Positions 43,897 to 54,713 of a stretch of DNA of 64,000 nt are shown piece after piece (the first letter of the stretch is position 1; the number at the start of each line of letters is the position of its first letter). This DNA is from Mesorhabditis belari (lineage: Eukaryota > Nematoda > Chromadorea > Rhabditida > Rhabditidae). The notes below the pieces were generated by a model, which saw nothing but the letters and a program-made list of their open reading frames with translations, was not told where the DNA came from and searched no databases. The stretch is taken from contig CAUEEP010000934.1 in the NCBI GenBank assembly GCA_958450365.1, positions 484,001 through 548,000 on the forward strand. The letters run 5' to 3'. The position numbers and the translations under genes were made by a program.

Positions 43897-44036
43897 ATAT
43901 CATTTCACTAGATCTATCATTTCACTAGATCTATCATTTCACTAGATCTATCATTTCACTAGATCTATCATTTCACTAGATCTATCGTTTCACTAGATCT
44001 ATCATTTCACTAGATCTATCGTTTCACTAGATCTAT
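43897..44036. repeat. 17-bp minisatellite at the end of copy 2
   Basis: About eight ATTTCACTAGATCTATC units, after which unique sequence begins (TTTTGGTGAACCCGAACCC). It marks the 3' border of the duplicated block. Confidence 0.9.
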
Positions 44037-45030
44037 TTTGGTGAACCCGAACCCAAAGGATCCTTTGGGTGGATTCTGTTTTAAAGCAAACCACAAAATG
44101 CCTAAAATCCGGTGTGCCACCTTGTGTGCGTTTACAGATTTGGCTTACAGATTTGGCTTACAGATTTGACGGTTCTCGATGAGTGATCACTTTGATAAGC
44201 AATGAGTAAAACGTGTAGGTGTTCCCCTTTTTTTTCATTTCCCGGAAATCTTAAAACAAACACCTCATCGATCATTTGCGTGTTTCAAAAAAAGAATTCT
44301 TTTTTTTTCTGAAAGCCAATAAATCTGTGACGCCTTTGTGAGAGAAAATTGAGAATTTTATGGGAAATTTTGGGGGGGAAAAGGATACCTCTTTTAGGGG
44401 AGAATGGACTAAACAACCCCTTCATTTTGGGTTCTTATAAAGCTATGAAGCTCATAGCCATGAAGCTTTATAAGCTCAGCTCTTTTCCAAATCCAATTAT
44501 ATATCTAATATTGCTTAATGATTATATTATAAAACTAAATAGTACCCAGCTTTTACCGTTAACTTTTACTCGAAACGGTGCCTTTTTACCGGTAACTCTT
44601 ACAGTAAACCCTATTTTTCGTAAAGATTCAATGAAAATGAATAGCTCCAATCGATTCACCGACTCTGAAAACCCCAGGACACAAATTTACATCTGAATAT
44701 CTTTTTTCTATGGCCATTTACAAAGCGGAAGAAAAATCTCTATGTAAATGACTGTTCATTGTGCGGTCGCGTAATCGCTCGCCATCTGGCAAACCGCCCT
44801 GATATAAGAGGCTTTGCTTTTTCATTATCTTTTCCGATCCATTATCTTTCTTTTCTCCAAGTACATTCGCATTTCTTTCCACTTTTCAATTAGCGTCAAT
44901 TTCCTACTCAAAAACTCTCTGATGACGTAGAATTCCTTCTCAAAGCTTATCAATTTGGTCAACGGATTTTAAAAGATTGACTAGGTGATGTAAATTGGAA
45001 AAATTGTGAAGATTTATGATTTATGGTTGT
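44037..45030. other. Unassigned interval
   Basis: AT-rich. A 115-codon frame at 44,349-44,696 has no domain, signal or splice support. Tandem ACAGATTTGGCTT repeats lie near 44,133-44,170. No gene claimed. Confidence 0.3.
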
Positions 45031-45039
45031 TGTTCTTTA

Positions 45040-45210
45040 ACCTGTACTTTAATCTGTACTTTAATCTGTACTTTAACCTATACTTTAACCTGTACTTTAA
45101 CCTTACTTTAACCTTACTTTAACCTTACTTTAACCTGTACTTTAACCAGTACTTTAACCTTACTTTAACCTTACTTTAACCTATACTTTAACCTGTACTT
45201 TAACCTGTAA
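45040..45210. repeat. Short tandem repeat (CTTTAACCTGTA)n
   Basis: About 14 units of 10-12 bp, alternating CTTTAACCTGTA and CTTTAACCTTA. Confidence 0.85.
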
Positions 45211-45220
45211 ACTCTCGCTT

Positions 45221-45284
45221 TCTAGTGCACTGAATTCTTCATTTTCCTGCAAGTAACATGAAGAATTCAGTGCACTAGAAAGGA
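45221..45284. repeat. Hairpin GTGCACTGAATTCTTCAT...
   Basis: CTAGTGCACTGAATTCTTCA and TGAAGAATTCAGTGCACTAG are perfect inverted repeats around a spacer of about 20 bp. A member of the dispersed hairpin family. No coding overlap. Confidence 0.85.
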
Positions 45285-45725
45285 GCTACAAGTGAGCTCA
45301 AAGTACAGTGCTCGATCACCCATTTTCTGCGTGTTTTTGTTAAATTTTCTTGCAATTTCCTAAAATTTCCTTTCATTTTTGATGAGTGATATCCTTTCGC
45401 CGAATCTAAAAAAGCATTCATAAATGAATTCCGGTAGAAAAATGACCGTTCGACGTCAGAAAAGCGGCCATTTTTGCGCTCCGCGTGATTCCTGATAACC
45501 AAGGATAACTCCGGACTTTCTTTTCCACAATTTCCCATTCATTTCGTTACTGAAAACTCCTGAAGAGATATCGAATTCGACCGTAATCTGCTTAAATTAT
45601 CTAGAAAATAGTTTATTCTTTTCATTGATTTGAATTCTTTTTTATCTTTCATCTTTTTAATTAGTCAATCAAGAAATTCAACGTTCAAATTTTTCAATCC
45701 TAAAATTATATTCTTTTTCAAAAGA

Positions 45726-46165
45726 TACAGTCATGGACAAAAGTCTTGGCTGGTGCTGGGTGGCAACTTTCAAACACAAATTTAGGAACCTTCCCGAGAG
45801 GCTATAAAAAAGTTGTCACAAGTATTTTTGAGCATTTTTACTCTACTTTTAGTTATGACCAAGCATTGAACTCGAAAGTTTATTTTAAACAACAAAAATA
45901 AGCGTCAAAGGCAGGTCACAAAAACAATGGACAAAAGTCTTGTCGGCACAGACATAGAGGCGAAAAATTCAATATTTTGTGGGTCCGCCTTTAGCTGCAA
46001 TGACCGCTTGGAGCCTTCGGGGCATACTGTGAACTAGATCGCATAAAATTTGTGGCGCAATTGTCACTCAAACTCACCGTACGAAGTACCAAAGATCCGC
46101 CTTAGAGCTAAACCGTCTTCCCTTGAGTTTCGTCTTGATAAACGCCCATAGGTGTTCAATAACAG
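45726..46165 (-). pseudogene. Tc1-family transposon relic
   Basis: The left end reads ACAGTCATGGACAAAAGTCT, a typical Tc1-type terminus, and ATGGACAAAAGTCTTG recurs at 45,927. The minus strand at about 45,965-46,160 encodes the C-terminus of a Tc1 transposase: VIEHLWAFIKTKLKGRRF, then LVHSMPRRLQAVIAAKGGPT. The preceding D-x-N-P and the N-terminal half are missing, cut at the junction with the repeat starting at 46,166. Confidence 0.8.
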
Positions 46166-46217
46166 GGCCTGGCTCCTGGTTGACTTAGGCACAGTATTTA
46201 TTGGCCAGAGCTGACCA
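46166..46217. repeat. 52-bp dispersed repeat, present inverted at 55,217
   Basis: GGCCTGGCTCCTGGTTGACT...CAGAGCTGACC is the exact reverse complement of 55,217-55,268. It abuts a broken Tc1 relic here and a broken tRNA-like foldback there. Confidence 0.85.
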
Positions 46218-46360
46218 GAGCTGACCAGGTCTTTTTAAAATCAGGCCAAGCAAGGCTAGAATCAAGCGGAAATCAAGGCCTTACTTTATCTGGCTTTTGC
46301 TGCAGTCCTTTCATATAAAAAGGAGTCTTTACTTTGCCTTTTCCCCTTGCCTGGTTTACA

Positions 46361-46572
46361 GAGTGACCCATAATATTTGTGACGGATTAATATGAAGGCA
46401 GATTAAGACAAAAATTTGTAGGCTACTTTGTTATAATTTCATTTTTATAACCTTTTTTAAAGCACTAATAACTAATAAATAATAACTGAAAAGTACTGTC
46501 GTCATCACATCTTTGACTTAAGCTTAATCCTCTTTCATATAAGGCGTAACACAGATTATGAGTCACTCTCTA
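46361..46572. mobile_element. Probable MITE with GAGTGAC(C/T)CATAAT ends
   Basis: Left ACAGAGTGACCCATAATATT and right ATTATGAGTCACTCTCTA are imperfect inverted repeats. An inner pair (ATTAATATGAAGG / CTTTCATATAAGG) extends them. AT-rich, no ORF. Confidence 0.6.
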
Positions 46573-47102
46573 CAAGCTTCCATGCTTGATATCAAATTGC
46601 ATGCTTGATATCAAATTTCCAAATGTCTAGTATCAAATTCATTCATTATACAATCATTAAATGCTCTCTATAATTGAAAATTAGACAATAAAAGCACTAG
46701 ATTTATTGGTTGAAATTTGTTTTACTTTGCAATCCTTTTTTTTTACCTTGCAATTCTGCTCTTATGCTCTTATTCTTATGCGAATTTCTTTACATACATT
46801 CATTACATCATTACATTGCATTTCATTACACCCAATGTTATCAAAAAAGAATTCTCATGCAATGAGCAAAACATTTCATCTGTTTCCCGCGTGCACTTCA
46901 CTCAAAAATAACAAAAACAGCTATTCTCCTAATTTTTTTATTTTTTCCCTTCTCTTTGCTGAAACTTGTCCTATTTTAGGCTTTAATCCTTGAAAATCTT
47001 AAAAAAACAGCTGGAGTAAATAGCAAAACATATAAAGCAAATATTTTCTTCAAAAATTTTTCGTTATCACATTTTTTCTATTATTTTCAGCAAAAATCTT
47101 CT

Positions 47103-47215
47103 TAGAGCCCAGGCCGGGGGTCGAACCAGCGCCTCTGTTCGAGACGCTGGTTCGACCGTCTCAGTCGAAGCGTCCTTCGACTGAGACCCGGCCGCTCACC
47201 CACTGCGCCAGTGAC
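47103..47215 (-). repeat. tRNA-like unit with two perfect internal hairpins
   Basis: Minus strand: an A-box-like TGGCGCAGTGGGTGAGCG and a terminal GGTTCGACCCCCGG B-box-like block. Between them lie two perfect palindromes: GTCTCAGTCGAAG with its complement across 4 bases, and GTCGAACCAGCG with its complement across 13 bases. The second reuses the B-box sequence. It is not a normal cloverleaf. Possibly a foldback generated from a tRNA gene, or a SINE head. Confidence 0.55.
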
Positions 47216-47425
47216 CGAATTGTAAAGCGCTCGGTCTCCAGTCCCCTCACTCCGCCAGTGGCCGAATGGTCAAGCGCTCGGTCCCCAGTCCCCTCACTCC
47301 GCCAGTGACCGAATTGTAAAGCGCTCGGTCTCCAGTCCCCTCACTCCGCCAGTGGCCGAATGGTAAAGCGCTCGGTCCTCAGTCTCCATTCCCAGTCCTC
47401 AATTGCCAAAGGACCCTGGTTCGCT
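47206..47425 (+). repeat. Tandem partial tRNA-like repeats
   Basis: Four direct units of about 47 bp, each starting GCCAGTG(A/G)CCGAAT(T/G)GT and containing AAAGCGCTCGGTC, an A-box-like half. The last unit continues to CCTGGTTCGCTTCC, a B-box-like half. This looks like serial duplication of the 5' half of a tRNA-like gene, with one distal 3' half. Confidence 0.6.
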
Positions 47426-47873
47426 TCCGGTTCGATTTTTGTTCGTTCGTTTTTTTCGTTAATTTTTGGGAAAAATTGAAATCCTTTTCAAATTACATGT
47501 TGAAACATTTTCCCTATGGGTTTTCTTAGCCATTTTCTTAGTCATTTCAAATGAAAATTCAAAAACGAGGCTTTCTCTTATCATTTCTTTGTCTAAAGTA
47601 AAATTTTCAAAATCCGATTAAAAAAATTGTTTTTTTCGTCAGTTTTCCTTTGTGAAATGTCTGATTTTGCGGAAATTCTTTGAAAATTACAAATTTTTCA
47701 AATTCTTTCACAATTCACAATTCGTGATATCAGTTTTGAAGTTTCATGAATGATTTCATTTTCAATTTTCATCATTTTCTGATTTAGAAACGATTTTTCT
47801 TTCATTTTCTTTATTCAAATCTATCGTTTATCTCTTTTTGTAGTGAATTTTTAAAAATTTTATCGATCTTTGA

Positions 47874-48243
47874 AGCATGTGTGGCTGACTGGTTAAGTGT
47901 CTTTTATCTTAATCGGAAGGTCGAGGGTTCGAACCCCACATGCGACATGGTCACCCCCTTCGGATTTCCTTTCCCTTCGGGTTGAGAGGTTTTCTGGAGG
48001 GCAGTCTGGTGGTTGGGGCCCCAGTTCTTTAAAGTGACAAGCCACTCCTTCATCGTCATCTTCCCTTTCACCACCAAAAAAGCTATTTAGTTCCCCATTG
48101 AGCTTAGGGTTAGGGAGCCGTCTGTCATGACGTGGGTTAAGTTAAGATATAGCCTAGTATTGTGTGTGTCGTTGTATTGTGATTGATATATTTCGTGTAT
48201 GCGATAAATTCACCACTGGTAGCCCCAGTCGGTATTTTTTTTT
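47874..48243 (+). mobile_element. tRNA-derived SINE-like element
   Basis: The head GCATGTGTGGCTGACTGGTT...GGTTCGAACCCCACATGC has an A box (TGGCTGACTGG), a perfect B box (GGTTCGAACC) and GCATGTG/CACATGC ends that pair. The anticodon arm is irregular and the T stem does not register with the acceptor ends, so it is not a normal tRNA. About 290 bp of unrelated body follows (CCCCTTCGGATTTCC onward, GGTTAGGGAGCC) and ends in a T9 run, suitable as a pol III terminator. Only one copy is in the window. Confidence 0.6.
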
Positions 48244-48893
48244 ATCTAGCTTCATAAAATTTGCTTTGGAATCGTCGAAAACATCAAAAAAACATCAAAA
48301 ATAAGCTTTTTTCATCTCGTTTTCAACATAATTTTATTTTATCGATCTAGCTTCATTTTTATATCGACTTAGCATTTACTTCATTTACCATTTTTTTCAT
48401 TTTTCTTTTTCTTTTTCATTTTTCTTTCCCAATCCTCTATTTTGTTTGGTTTGGATCCCTTTCTCTTTAAATTGGTTCCTTATCTCTCTAATTTGGTTCC
48501 TTATCTCTCTAATTTGGTTCCTTATCTCTCTAAATTTGGTTCCTTATCTCATTTGGTTTTACTTATCTCTTTCTAAATCCGGTTCCTTATCTTTCAAGTT
48601 CGGTTCTTTTTCTCTCTGAGTTTGGTTCACATAATTTTTTAGATTTTATCGATCTAGCTTCATAAAATTTGCTTTAGAATCGTCTAAAACATCAAAAAAA
48701 CATCAAAAATAAGCATATTTCATCTCGTTTTCAACATAATTTTATTTTATCGATCTAGCTTCATTTTTATATCGACTTAGCATTTACTTCATTTACCATT
48801 TTTTTCATTTTTCTTTTTCTTTTTCGTTTTTCTTTTTTGTTTCTGTTTTTCGTTTTCTTTTTCGTTTTCTTTTTCTTTCCCAATCCTCTATCT
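48240..48893. repeat. Direct duplication of about 200 bp flanking a GGTTCCTTATCTCTCTAA array
   Basis: ATCGATCTAGCTTCATAAAA... through CCCAATCCTCTAT occurs at 48,244-48,440 and again at 48,648-48,892. Between them is an array of about seven 18-20-bp units (TTGGTTCCTTATCTCTCTAA), 48,470-48,630. No gene. Confidence 0.8.
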
Positions 48894-49855
48894 AGATCAC
48901 TGAACAAGTAAATCTAAGTTTTCTGATAGGCATGGCTTAGTCTTTAGCCTGAGGTACCTGGTAGGATCAACCAGATATCTGACCACCTGGTAGGATCAAC
49001 CAGATATCTGAACTAAGATAAGCATCCTGATTTCCCTAATCTCGTTTCCTTAATTCATTAAACTTTATTCCAAAGATCCAAATCTCTTTAGGGATCAAAT
49101 TCTCTCTAATTTCTAAGTAAAAACTCGAAAATGTCCCTTAAAACCCGCAAAACCACTAGAGTTTTTTTTGTATGAATCATTTGTATTTTTCACTCAAATT
49201 TTGAGTACATTTTTATCTATTCAAAGCGTTTATCTCTTTGATTTCTTCCTCCAGTTGACGCCCTTCCGTTTTTTAAAAAATTTCTGCAAAGTTTTTCTTG
49301 CAGAATGTTTCTTTCTTTGTTGATTGTTGACTCAGAAGTCTTCTTTGCTTTTCTTTGCTTTTTTTTTGCTTTTCTTTGCTTTTCTTTGCTTTTTATAGGT
49401 TTTGAATCGGCTGTTCTTTTTGCTGTTCTTTTTGTGTACTTCCAAATTCCGTTACGAATCTCGGAATTTGGGAACTTTTCGAATTTACTCTATAACTCGA
49501 CTTTCAGTAATCAGATCGACTTGAGATTGGTTTTAAAATGATCCTCATTAAATTTGGTTATAGAAAAGTGCAATTTATTTTGTATATTCATGTGTAAGAA
49601 TGTATAGAAAAATTGCGTCAAAGTTGACCTACACACCTGCAGAAGTCGATCAATGTACGCATTTGTAAACAAAACCCTTCTAAAGTTTGATGAAGAAGAT
49701 CACATTGTATACGACCAAAAAACGCTTGATGATCTTCAGAAATGTTCTACTGTTATCGCTATAGTACCATACCATTTTTTAATATCTTTTAGCTTAATTC
49801 GGAGCGCACTACATTATAAATCATCAACTTTGATTATAAACATAATCCTTCTATC
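48894..49855. other. Unassigned interval
   Basis: AT-rich. It contains a 32-bp direct repeat (ACCTGGTAGGATCAACCAGA, twice near 48,957-49,010). Frames at 49,305 (TTTGCTTTTCTTTGC repeat) and 49,653 have no splice or domain support. No gene claimed. Confidence 0.3.
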
Positions 49856-49945
49856 CTTCTAGTGCACTGAATGCACAAAAATTCCCTATTTTTCTCGTGA
49901 AAAATGCTGAGAGAAAAATGAAGAATTCAGTGCACGAGAAGGGAT
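49856..49945. repeat. Hairpin of the GTGCACTGAATTC family
   Basis: TTCTAGTGCACTGAAT and its partner GAATTCAGTGCACGAGAA flank a longer centre with CCCTATTTTTCTCGTGAA and GAGAGAAAAATG arms. Confidence 0.65.
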
Positions 49946-50079
49946 TCGTTTACAAGCACAAAGTGAGTTACAGTGAGCACAAAGTCCACTAAAGCTACAG
50001 TACTCTTAGAACTCGACTTGACTAGACTATTTCCCATAGTACCATACCTTGAGGAGGTTTAGGGCCACAGTAAGCCAGC

Positions 50080-50525
50080 TCTACAATAGTCCAGCTCTAC
50101 AGTAGTCCAGCTCTACAATAGTCCAGCTCTATAATAGTCCAGCTCTACAATAGCCCAGGTCTACAGTAGCCCAGCTCTACAATAGTCCAGCTCTACAGTA
50201 GTCCAGCTCTACAATAGTCCAGCTCTATAATAGTCCAGCTCTACAATAGCCCATCTCTACAATAGTCCAGCTCTACAGTACCCCAGCTCTACAATAGTCC
50301 AGCTCTATAATAGTCCAGCTCTACAATAGTCCAGCTCTACAGTAGCCCAGCTCTATAATAGTCCAGCTCTACAATAGCCCAGGTCTACAATAGTCCAGCT
50401 CTATAATAGTCCAGCTCTACAATAGCCCATCTCTACAATAGTCCAGCTCTACAGTACCCCAGCTCTGCAATAGTCCAGCTCTATAATAGTCCAGCTCTAC
50501 AGTAGTCCCAGCTCTCCAGCCCAGG
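50080..50525. repeat. 16-bp minisatellite (TCCAGCTCTACAATAG)n
   Basis: About 27 units with A/G and C/T variants (AGTCCAGCTCTATAAT, AGCCCAGGTCTACAAT), some arranged in a repeating order. Confidence 0.9.
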
Positions 50526-50854
50526 CCTACAGTAAGCCATACTTGGCTTAGTTAAAGCAGTCCAGAGAACACCTGATTGCATTGATTAAAGAGATTGTAA
50601 AATGAAATTAGTTTTACGTTAGCTTTTGCCTAGAGTACGGTAGCTAAGGACACGATAATGGGAAATCTACCGTAACCCTCTTTGTTTCACTAGAATATTC
50701 GAGAATATCTTCAGCTATTCAGTAAGCTCAGTAAGCCTCAACACGGCCTACGGTAGTTTTAGTTACGGTAGCTTTAGCTAGCAAAAGCTCAATATCTTTC
50801 TCAGATTAAAAAAAGATATTCAATCATAAGAAATATCCACCTTCAGCACCACCC

Positions 50855-51035
50855 AGCAGTCCACCCAGCAAGCCACCCAGCAAGCTGCCCAACTAGTCCA
50901 CCTTCAGCAAGTCCACCTCAGATCTCCCAAAGTCCACCTTCAGCAAGTCCACCTTCAGCAAGTCTGCCCACAGCTAGTCCACCTTCAGCTAGTCCACCTT
51001 CAGCAAGTCCACCTTCAGCAAAATGCCACCAAATT
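50855..51035. repeat. 15-bp repeats (GTCCACCTTCAGCAA)n
   Basis: Imperfect tandem and interspersed units of GTCCACCTTCAGCAA, including CACCCAGCA variants. Another piece is at 51,221-51,250. Confidence 0.75.
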
Positions 51036-51731
51036 CAGTTTTTAGGGTTTCTAAAGATCATTTTCTAAAGATCTAAAGATTCTAAAGATAAATCCCAGTC
51101 ATTTCTTTCATTTTCTTTCATTTTCTTTCATTTTCTCTTCTTTCCAAATCCCATTTTCCCAAAATTCTCTCTTTTTTCATTTCTCATTTCTTTTTTGTTC
51201 CATTTTTGGTTCAAATTTAAGGTCCACCTTCAGCAAAATGCCACCAAATTCGGTTTTGAGTGCGTCAACAATGGCATTTCATCGAATATTAATAGATTTT
51301 TTGACTGACTAAAGATTTTCGACTGACTTTTTTGGACTGAGTTTTTTGGACGTTTTTTCGTAGTTACTACAATTCAGAGATCTGTCGAGTACAAATTTTT
51401 CTCGCTTGAGTCTTGCTTTCACAAATGTCAATAAGCGTGAATCAAAGAGTGGAATGTTAAAAGTGAAAAGCTTTCTGTATCAACTACAATTTCATTAGTA
51501 ATGTCTTTGATTTCGTCGCTTTTTTGTATAGACGATTACGTAGATTCAATACAAAAAGATCCAAAATTTACAAATCCATCGGTATAAAAAGTTTAAAAGC
51601 TCAGTTTAAGATCTAAGAATCTGCCCCATTTACAGAAATCATCTTTACTGTACTTTTAGATGTACTAGTAATGACTTTACTAGTAATGATTCACATTTTA
51701 TATGTTTTTTTTGAAAGCATATCCCTTTCCT

Positions 51732-51847
51732 CAAACTACCGTAATCTTATTTCCAATTTTTATCCAATCTAGCCACTTTTTCTATGATTCTGTGATACAA
51801 AATGGATTGGATTGGATAAAAAACAGAGACAAGATTACGGTAGTTGG
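51732..51847. mobile_element. Short MITE-like hairpin with TACCGTAATCTT ends
   Basis: CAAACTACCGTAATCTT and AAGATTACGGTAGTTGG form terminal inverted repeats. An inner ATCCAATC/GATTGGAT pair also exists. 116 bp, no ORF. A similar core (CTATCCACTTTTTAT) occurs at 25,880-25,960. Confidence 0.65.
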
Positions 51848-51849
51848 TT

Positions 51850-52262
51850 GGAACTAGTTGGAGGGCAGATCAAAAACTTGTGCCCGGCCGGGACTCGATC
51901 CGAGATCTTTCGATTACCAGGTAACTGTACTAACCATTACACCACAAAGCACTTGCTCTCCTTTACTTTAGAGGGAGAACTCCCTTACTTTAGGGATAAC
52001 TTCCCTCCTCTCTTGACCAGACGATTCCACACTTCTCTTTCTATAAACCTGGGATCTAAACAAGTTATGAAGGCCTTAGCCAACCCATCCTTCTGTGCCC
52101 TCCAGTTGGAACTAGGGCAGATGAAAAACTCGACTAGAACTCGACTAGAAGCTGCTGGAACTAGAACCCGCAACCTTTCCCTTACCCGGCAACTGTGCTA
52201 ACCATTACACCACAACGCACTTGATCTCCTTTACTTCAGAGGGAGTTAACTTCATCACAGCA
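51850..52262 (-). repeat. Dimeric tRNA-like repeat, copy A
   Basis: Minus strand: two tRNA-like heads (GTGGTGTAATGGTTAGTAC... and GTGGTGTAATGGTTAGCACA...), each followed by a TCGAG/TTCTAG-type B-box remnant, are joined by a body of about 150 bp containing AGAGAGGAGGGAAGTT and GGATGGGTTGGCTAAG. The first head has GTGCTTT/CGGGCAC ends that can pair. An inverted relative is at 61,422-61,862. Likely a SINE-like or tRNA-derived family. Confidence 0.55.
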
Positions 52263-53430
52263 ATTCCGAGACTACAGATCTTGTATTCAAGCATTCAAGC
52301 ATTGAAACGGACTTTACACTTGTCCTTGTCTTTTTCTTGAATATCCTTGGCTGTCCCATAGAGGGTCCGCCTTCCAAAAGCGTGCGCCAAGGACAGGCAC
52401 GAACCCTATGCTTTGCGCCAGCATTTTTCAAAGTAAAAATCTTGCGCTCCTTTTTCCAATCCCTTTCCTTATTCCTAACTCTCTTCCCAAACTTAAAAAT
52501 TTTCAATCAAAAAAAAAAAACTAAAAGGGAAAGAAAAGCATATAAAAAATTATATTATTAAAAAAAAAAAAAAAGTTTGCAAATTTTTCTTTTTTAAAGG
52601 TCGGTAAGCGACAAAAAAATGAAAGAAAAATAGCTTAAAAAAAAACGCAAAAAGAGAAAGTCCCAAGTGTGACTGACTTGTCCCAAAGCCTCTTTGAGCA
52701 TTATCAAGCTACAGTAACTCAACCTAAACCATCAAATCAAGACTTTCCTCAAACAAAAAACTTGGATTCCTTGGATTCCTTGGGTTCCTTGGATTCAACG
52801 ATGTGTCATTGCTACAATCCATCAAAGCTTTTTGCATCATTGTATTCAATTAGTCTTCATTTATCTCGATTCCATTCAACTCCATTCAACTCCATTCACT
52901 TCCATCAATCCCATTCACTTCCATCAATCCCATTCACTTCCATCAACTCCATTCACTTCCATCAACTCCATTCAACTCCATTCCAATTCTCATTCTCAAC
53001 TTCTTTCTCTTTCGATTGTTTTTAAAAAGTTTCAATTTCAGTTCGACTTTTTTGCTTTTCAATCATTGAAATTCTTCTTTTCGATATCTTAATTATTAGA
53101 ATTATTAGAATTTAGAAGTGAGTGAGCCTTTTTCACACCCAGATTTCAAATCTCTCTTCCCAAAATTCTCATAATTATAAATTTCTCACAAAAAAAAAAG
53201 TTCAAGAAGTTCGTTGGACAATTGGTGAGTTGATGAATTTGAAAATTTAAACGAAAACCAACGGAAAACGCTCTTTCTTTCTTTCAAATGACTAAAACTA
53301 CCGTAGGCGGTGTTAAGGCTCACTGAGTTTTTAAAAATAGACCGATTCTGCATAGCTGAAAACCCGCAAAAGCTGAATAAAGTGCCTTTTAAGCGATAGA
53401 GCAAAATGGAGCAAACGGAGCGTCGCGTTT
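52263..53430. other. Unassigned interval with low-complexity ORFs
   Basis: Includes poly-A runs (52,508-52,575) and a TCCATTCACTTCCATCAA repeat (52,870-52,990), which explain the Ser/His-rich frames. No supported gene. Confidence 0.3.
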
Positions 53431-53434
53431 GCGC

Positions 53435-53515
53435 ACAGCGGACAGGCGCATAGAGGACAGGCGCATAGAGGACAGGCGCATAGAGGACAGGCGCATAGAG
53501 GACAGGCGTCTCTTC
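53435..53515. repeat. 15-bp tandem repeat (GAGGACAGGCGCATA)n
   Basis: Five near-perfect units. Confidence 0.9.
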
Positions 53516-54542
53516 TACTTTATATAGATATGCATTTTAACGGTAGCATTTTGACGGCAAGCCCGGTCACCTTTTAGAAAGCACGATTACATGATACTGT
53601 AGCTATACTTTAGAAGCACGACTACAAAATACAGTAGCCGTACTTTAAAAAGCATGATTACAGGATACTGTAGCCATACTTTAGAAAGCACAAACACAGC
53701 TGGGTACGAGCTGAGGACTGAATCTTTAGCTTTAGCTTTAGCTCTAGCTTTAGCTCTAGCTTTAGCTCTAGCTTTAGCTTTAGAAAGCTGACTGATTCTT
53801 TTTCTTGATTCAATCAATTCTACAGTATTCAAAGAGCCGGATTTCTCAAAAAAACCCCCTTCAATCTCCATCTTTGTTCAAATATTTGACTTCTTTTTAA
53901 AGAAAAAGACGTTTTATTGGGTGAAAAAGTCATCTTTCTGATATCACCCACCCACGCAATTCTTTTTCTTTTTCTTTTCTTTTCCTTTTTTTTTTGATTT
54001 AAAGACATTTTGAGCCTCTTTTGTGAGGGAAAATTCAAGCTTTTCATTGCAGAAAAGTCTTTTTTCTCTTTCATTCTTTTTTCGATCTTGACTTTAATCT
54101 ATAAAACTGTATTGCATTCGTATTGCATTGTATTGTAACCCGGTTAAACTATTTTTCCAGCAAATCTAGCACTAACAAGCTAAAAGCCACGGTAAAACGG
54201 CTCAAATATTTTGCTTTCAGTTTCAGCATAGCTTGACTTTTGTCCTGTACTTTGTGCTCGAAACGTACCCCTTCTGGTAGACTGAAGTTCACCGTTTGTT
54301 TCTCCTGAACTTGCTAAATGATCAGCTAAATATGAAGGAAAAAAATCGACAGGAAAAAAAAATCTGGTGCACATGATTCTTCATTTTGCCAAATCTCTGT
54401 AGAATGGGACTGCTGTGCTTCATTTACCTCTACAATAAGTACTGTAAAGTACGTTAAAAGTATTGTAAAGTACTGTTAACTACGTCAAAAGTACTGTAAA
54501 GTTCTGTCTAACCTATTGTGTCTACTATATATAAAAGAACAG

Positions 54543-54573
<31 letters not shown>

Positions 54574-54710
54574 TGTTGTTTTTGTCTTCTGTCTTCTCCA
54601 CAGGCATTTCTCGACCGTGTTTTGATCAATAAAGCTAAAACTTCTTTAGAAAACCTTAGAATAAAATGCAGTTGTTCAATTTGGAATAAAAAATGAGAAA
54701 AGTCAAGATT
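53516..54710. other. Unassigned interval with simple repeats
   Basis: Contains a TTTAGCTCTAGC array (53,725-53,790), pyrimidine tracts, GTACTGTAAAGT repeats (54,440-54,500) and a TGTC tetranucleotide run (54,545-54,573). A 64-codon minus frame at 54,180-54,374 has no support. No gene claimed. Confidence 0.3.
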
Positions 54711-54713
54711 GAC

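Larger units (their letters stand above)
31280..44036. repeat. Segmental duplication, copy 2 (about 12.8 kb)
   Basis: Same order and orientation as copy 1, with offsets between 12,992 and 13,101 bp as small indels accumulate. All OMA-like exons read identically. Most differences are homopolymer lengths. It contains a 19-bp extra CTATCTATCGATAGTGTAC unit at its left end. Confidence 0.95.

Noticed and set aside
44349..44696. 115-codon plus-strand frame
   Set aside because: No signal peptide, domain, conserved splice context or codon signature. Probably chance in AT-rich DNA.
47874..47945. Functional tRNA at the head of the SINE-like element
   Set aside because: The T stem and the pairing ends cannot both form in register, and the anticodon loop would be irregular or read as a stop anticodon.
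51883..51955. Functional tRNA gene on the minus strand
   Set aside because: A- and B-box-like blocks and weakly pairing ends exist, but the anticodon arm does not form and the sequence recurs with decay in three other places. Treated as a tRNA-derived repeat.
52669..53092. Ser/His/Pro-rich frames
   Set aside because: They arise from TCCATTCACTTCCATCAA repeats. No splice signals or homology are visible.
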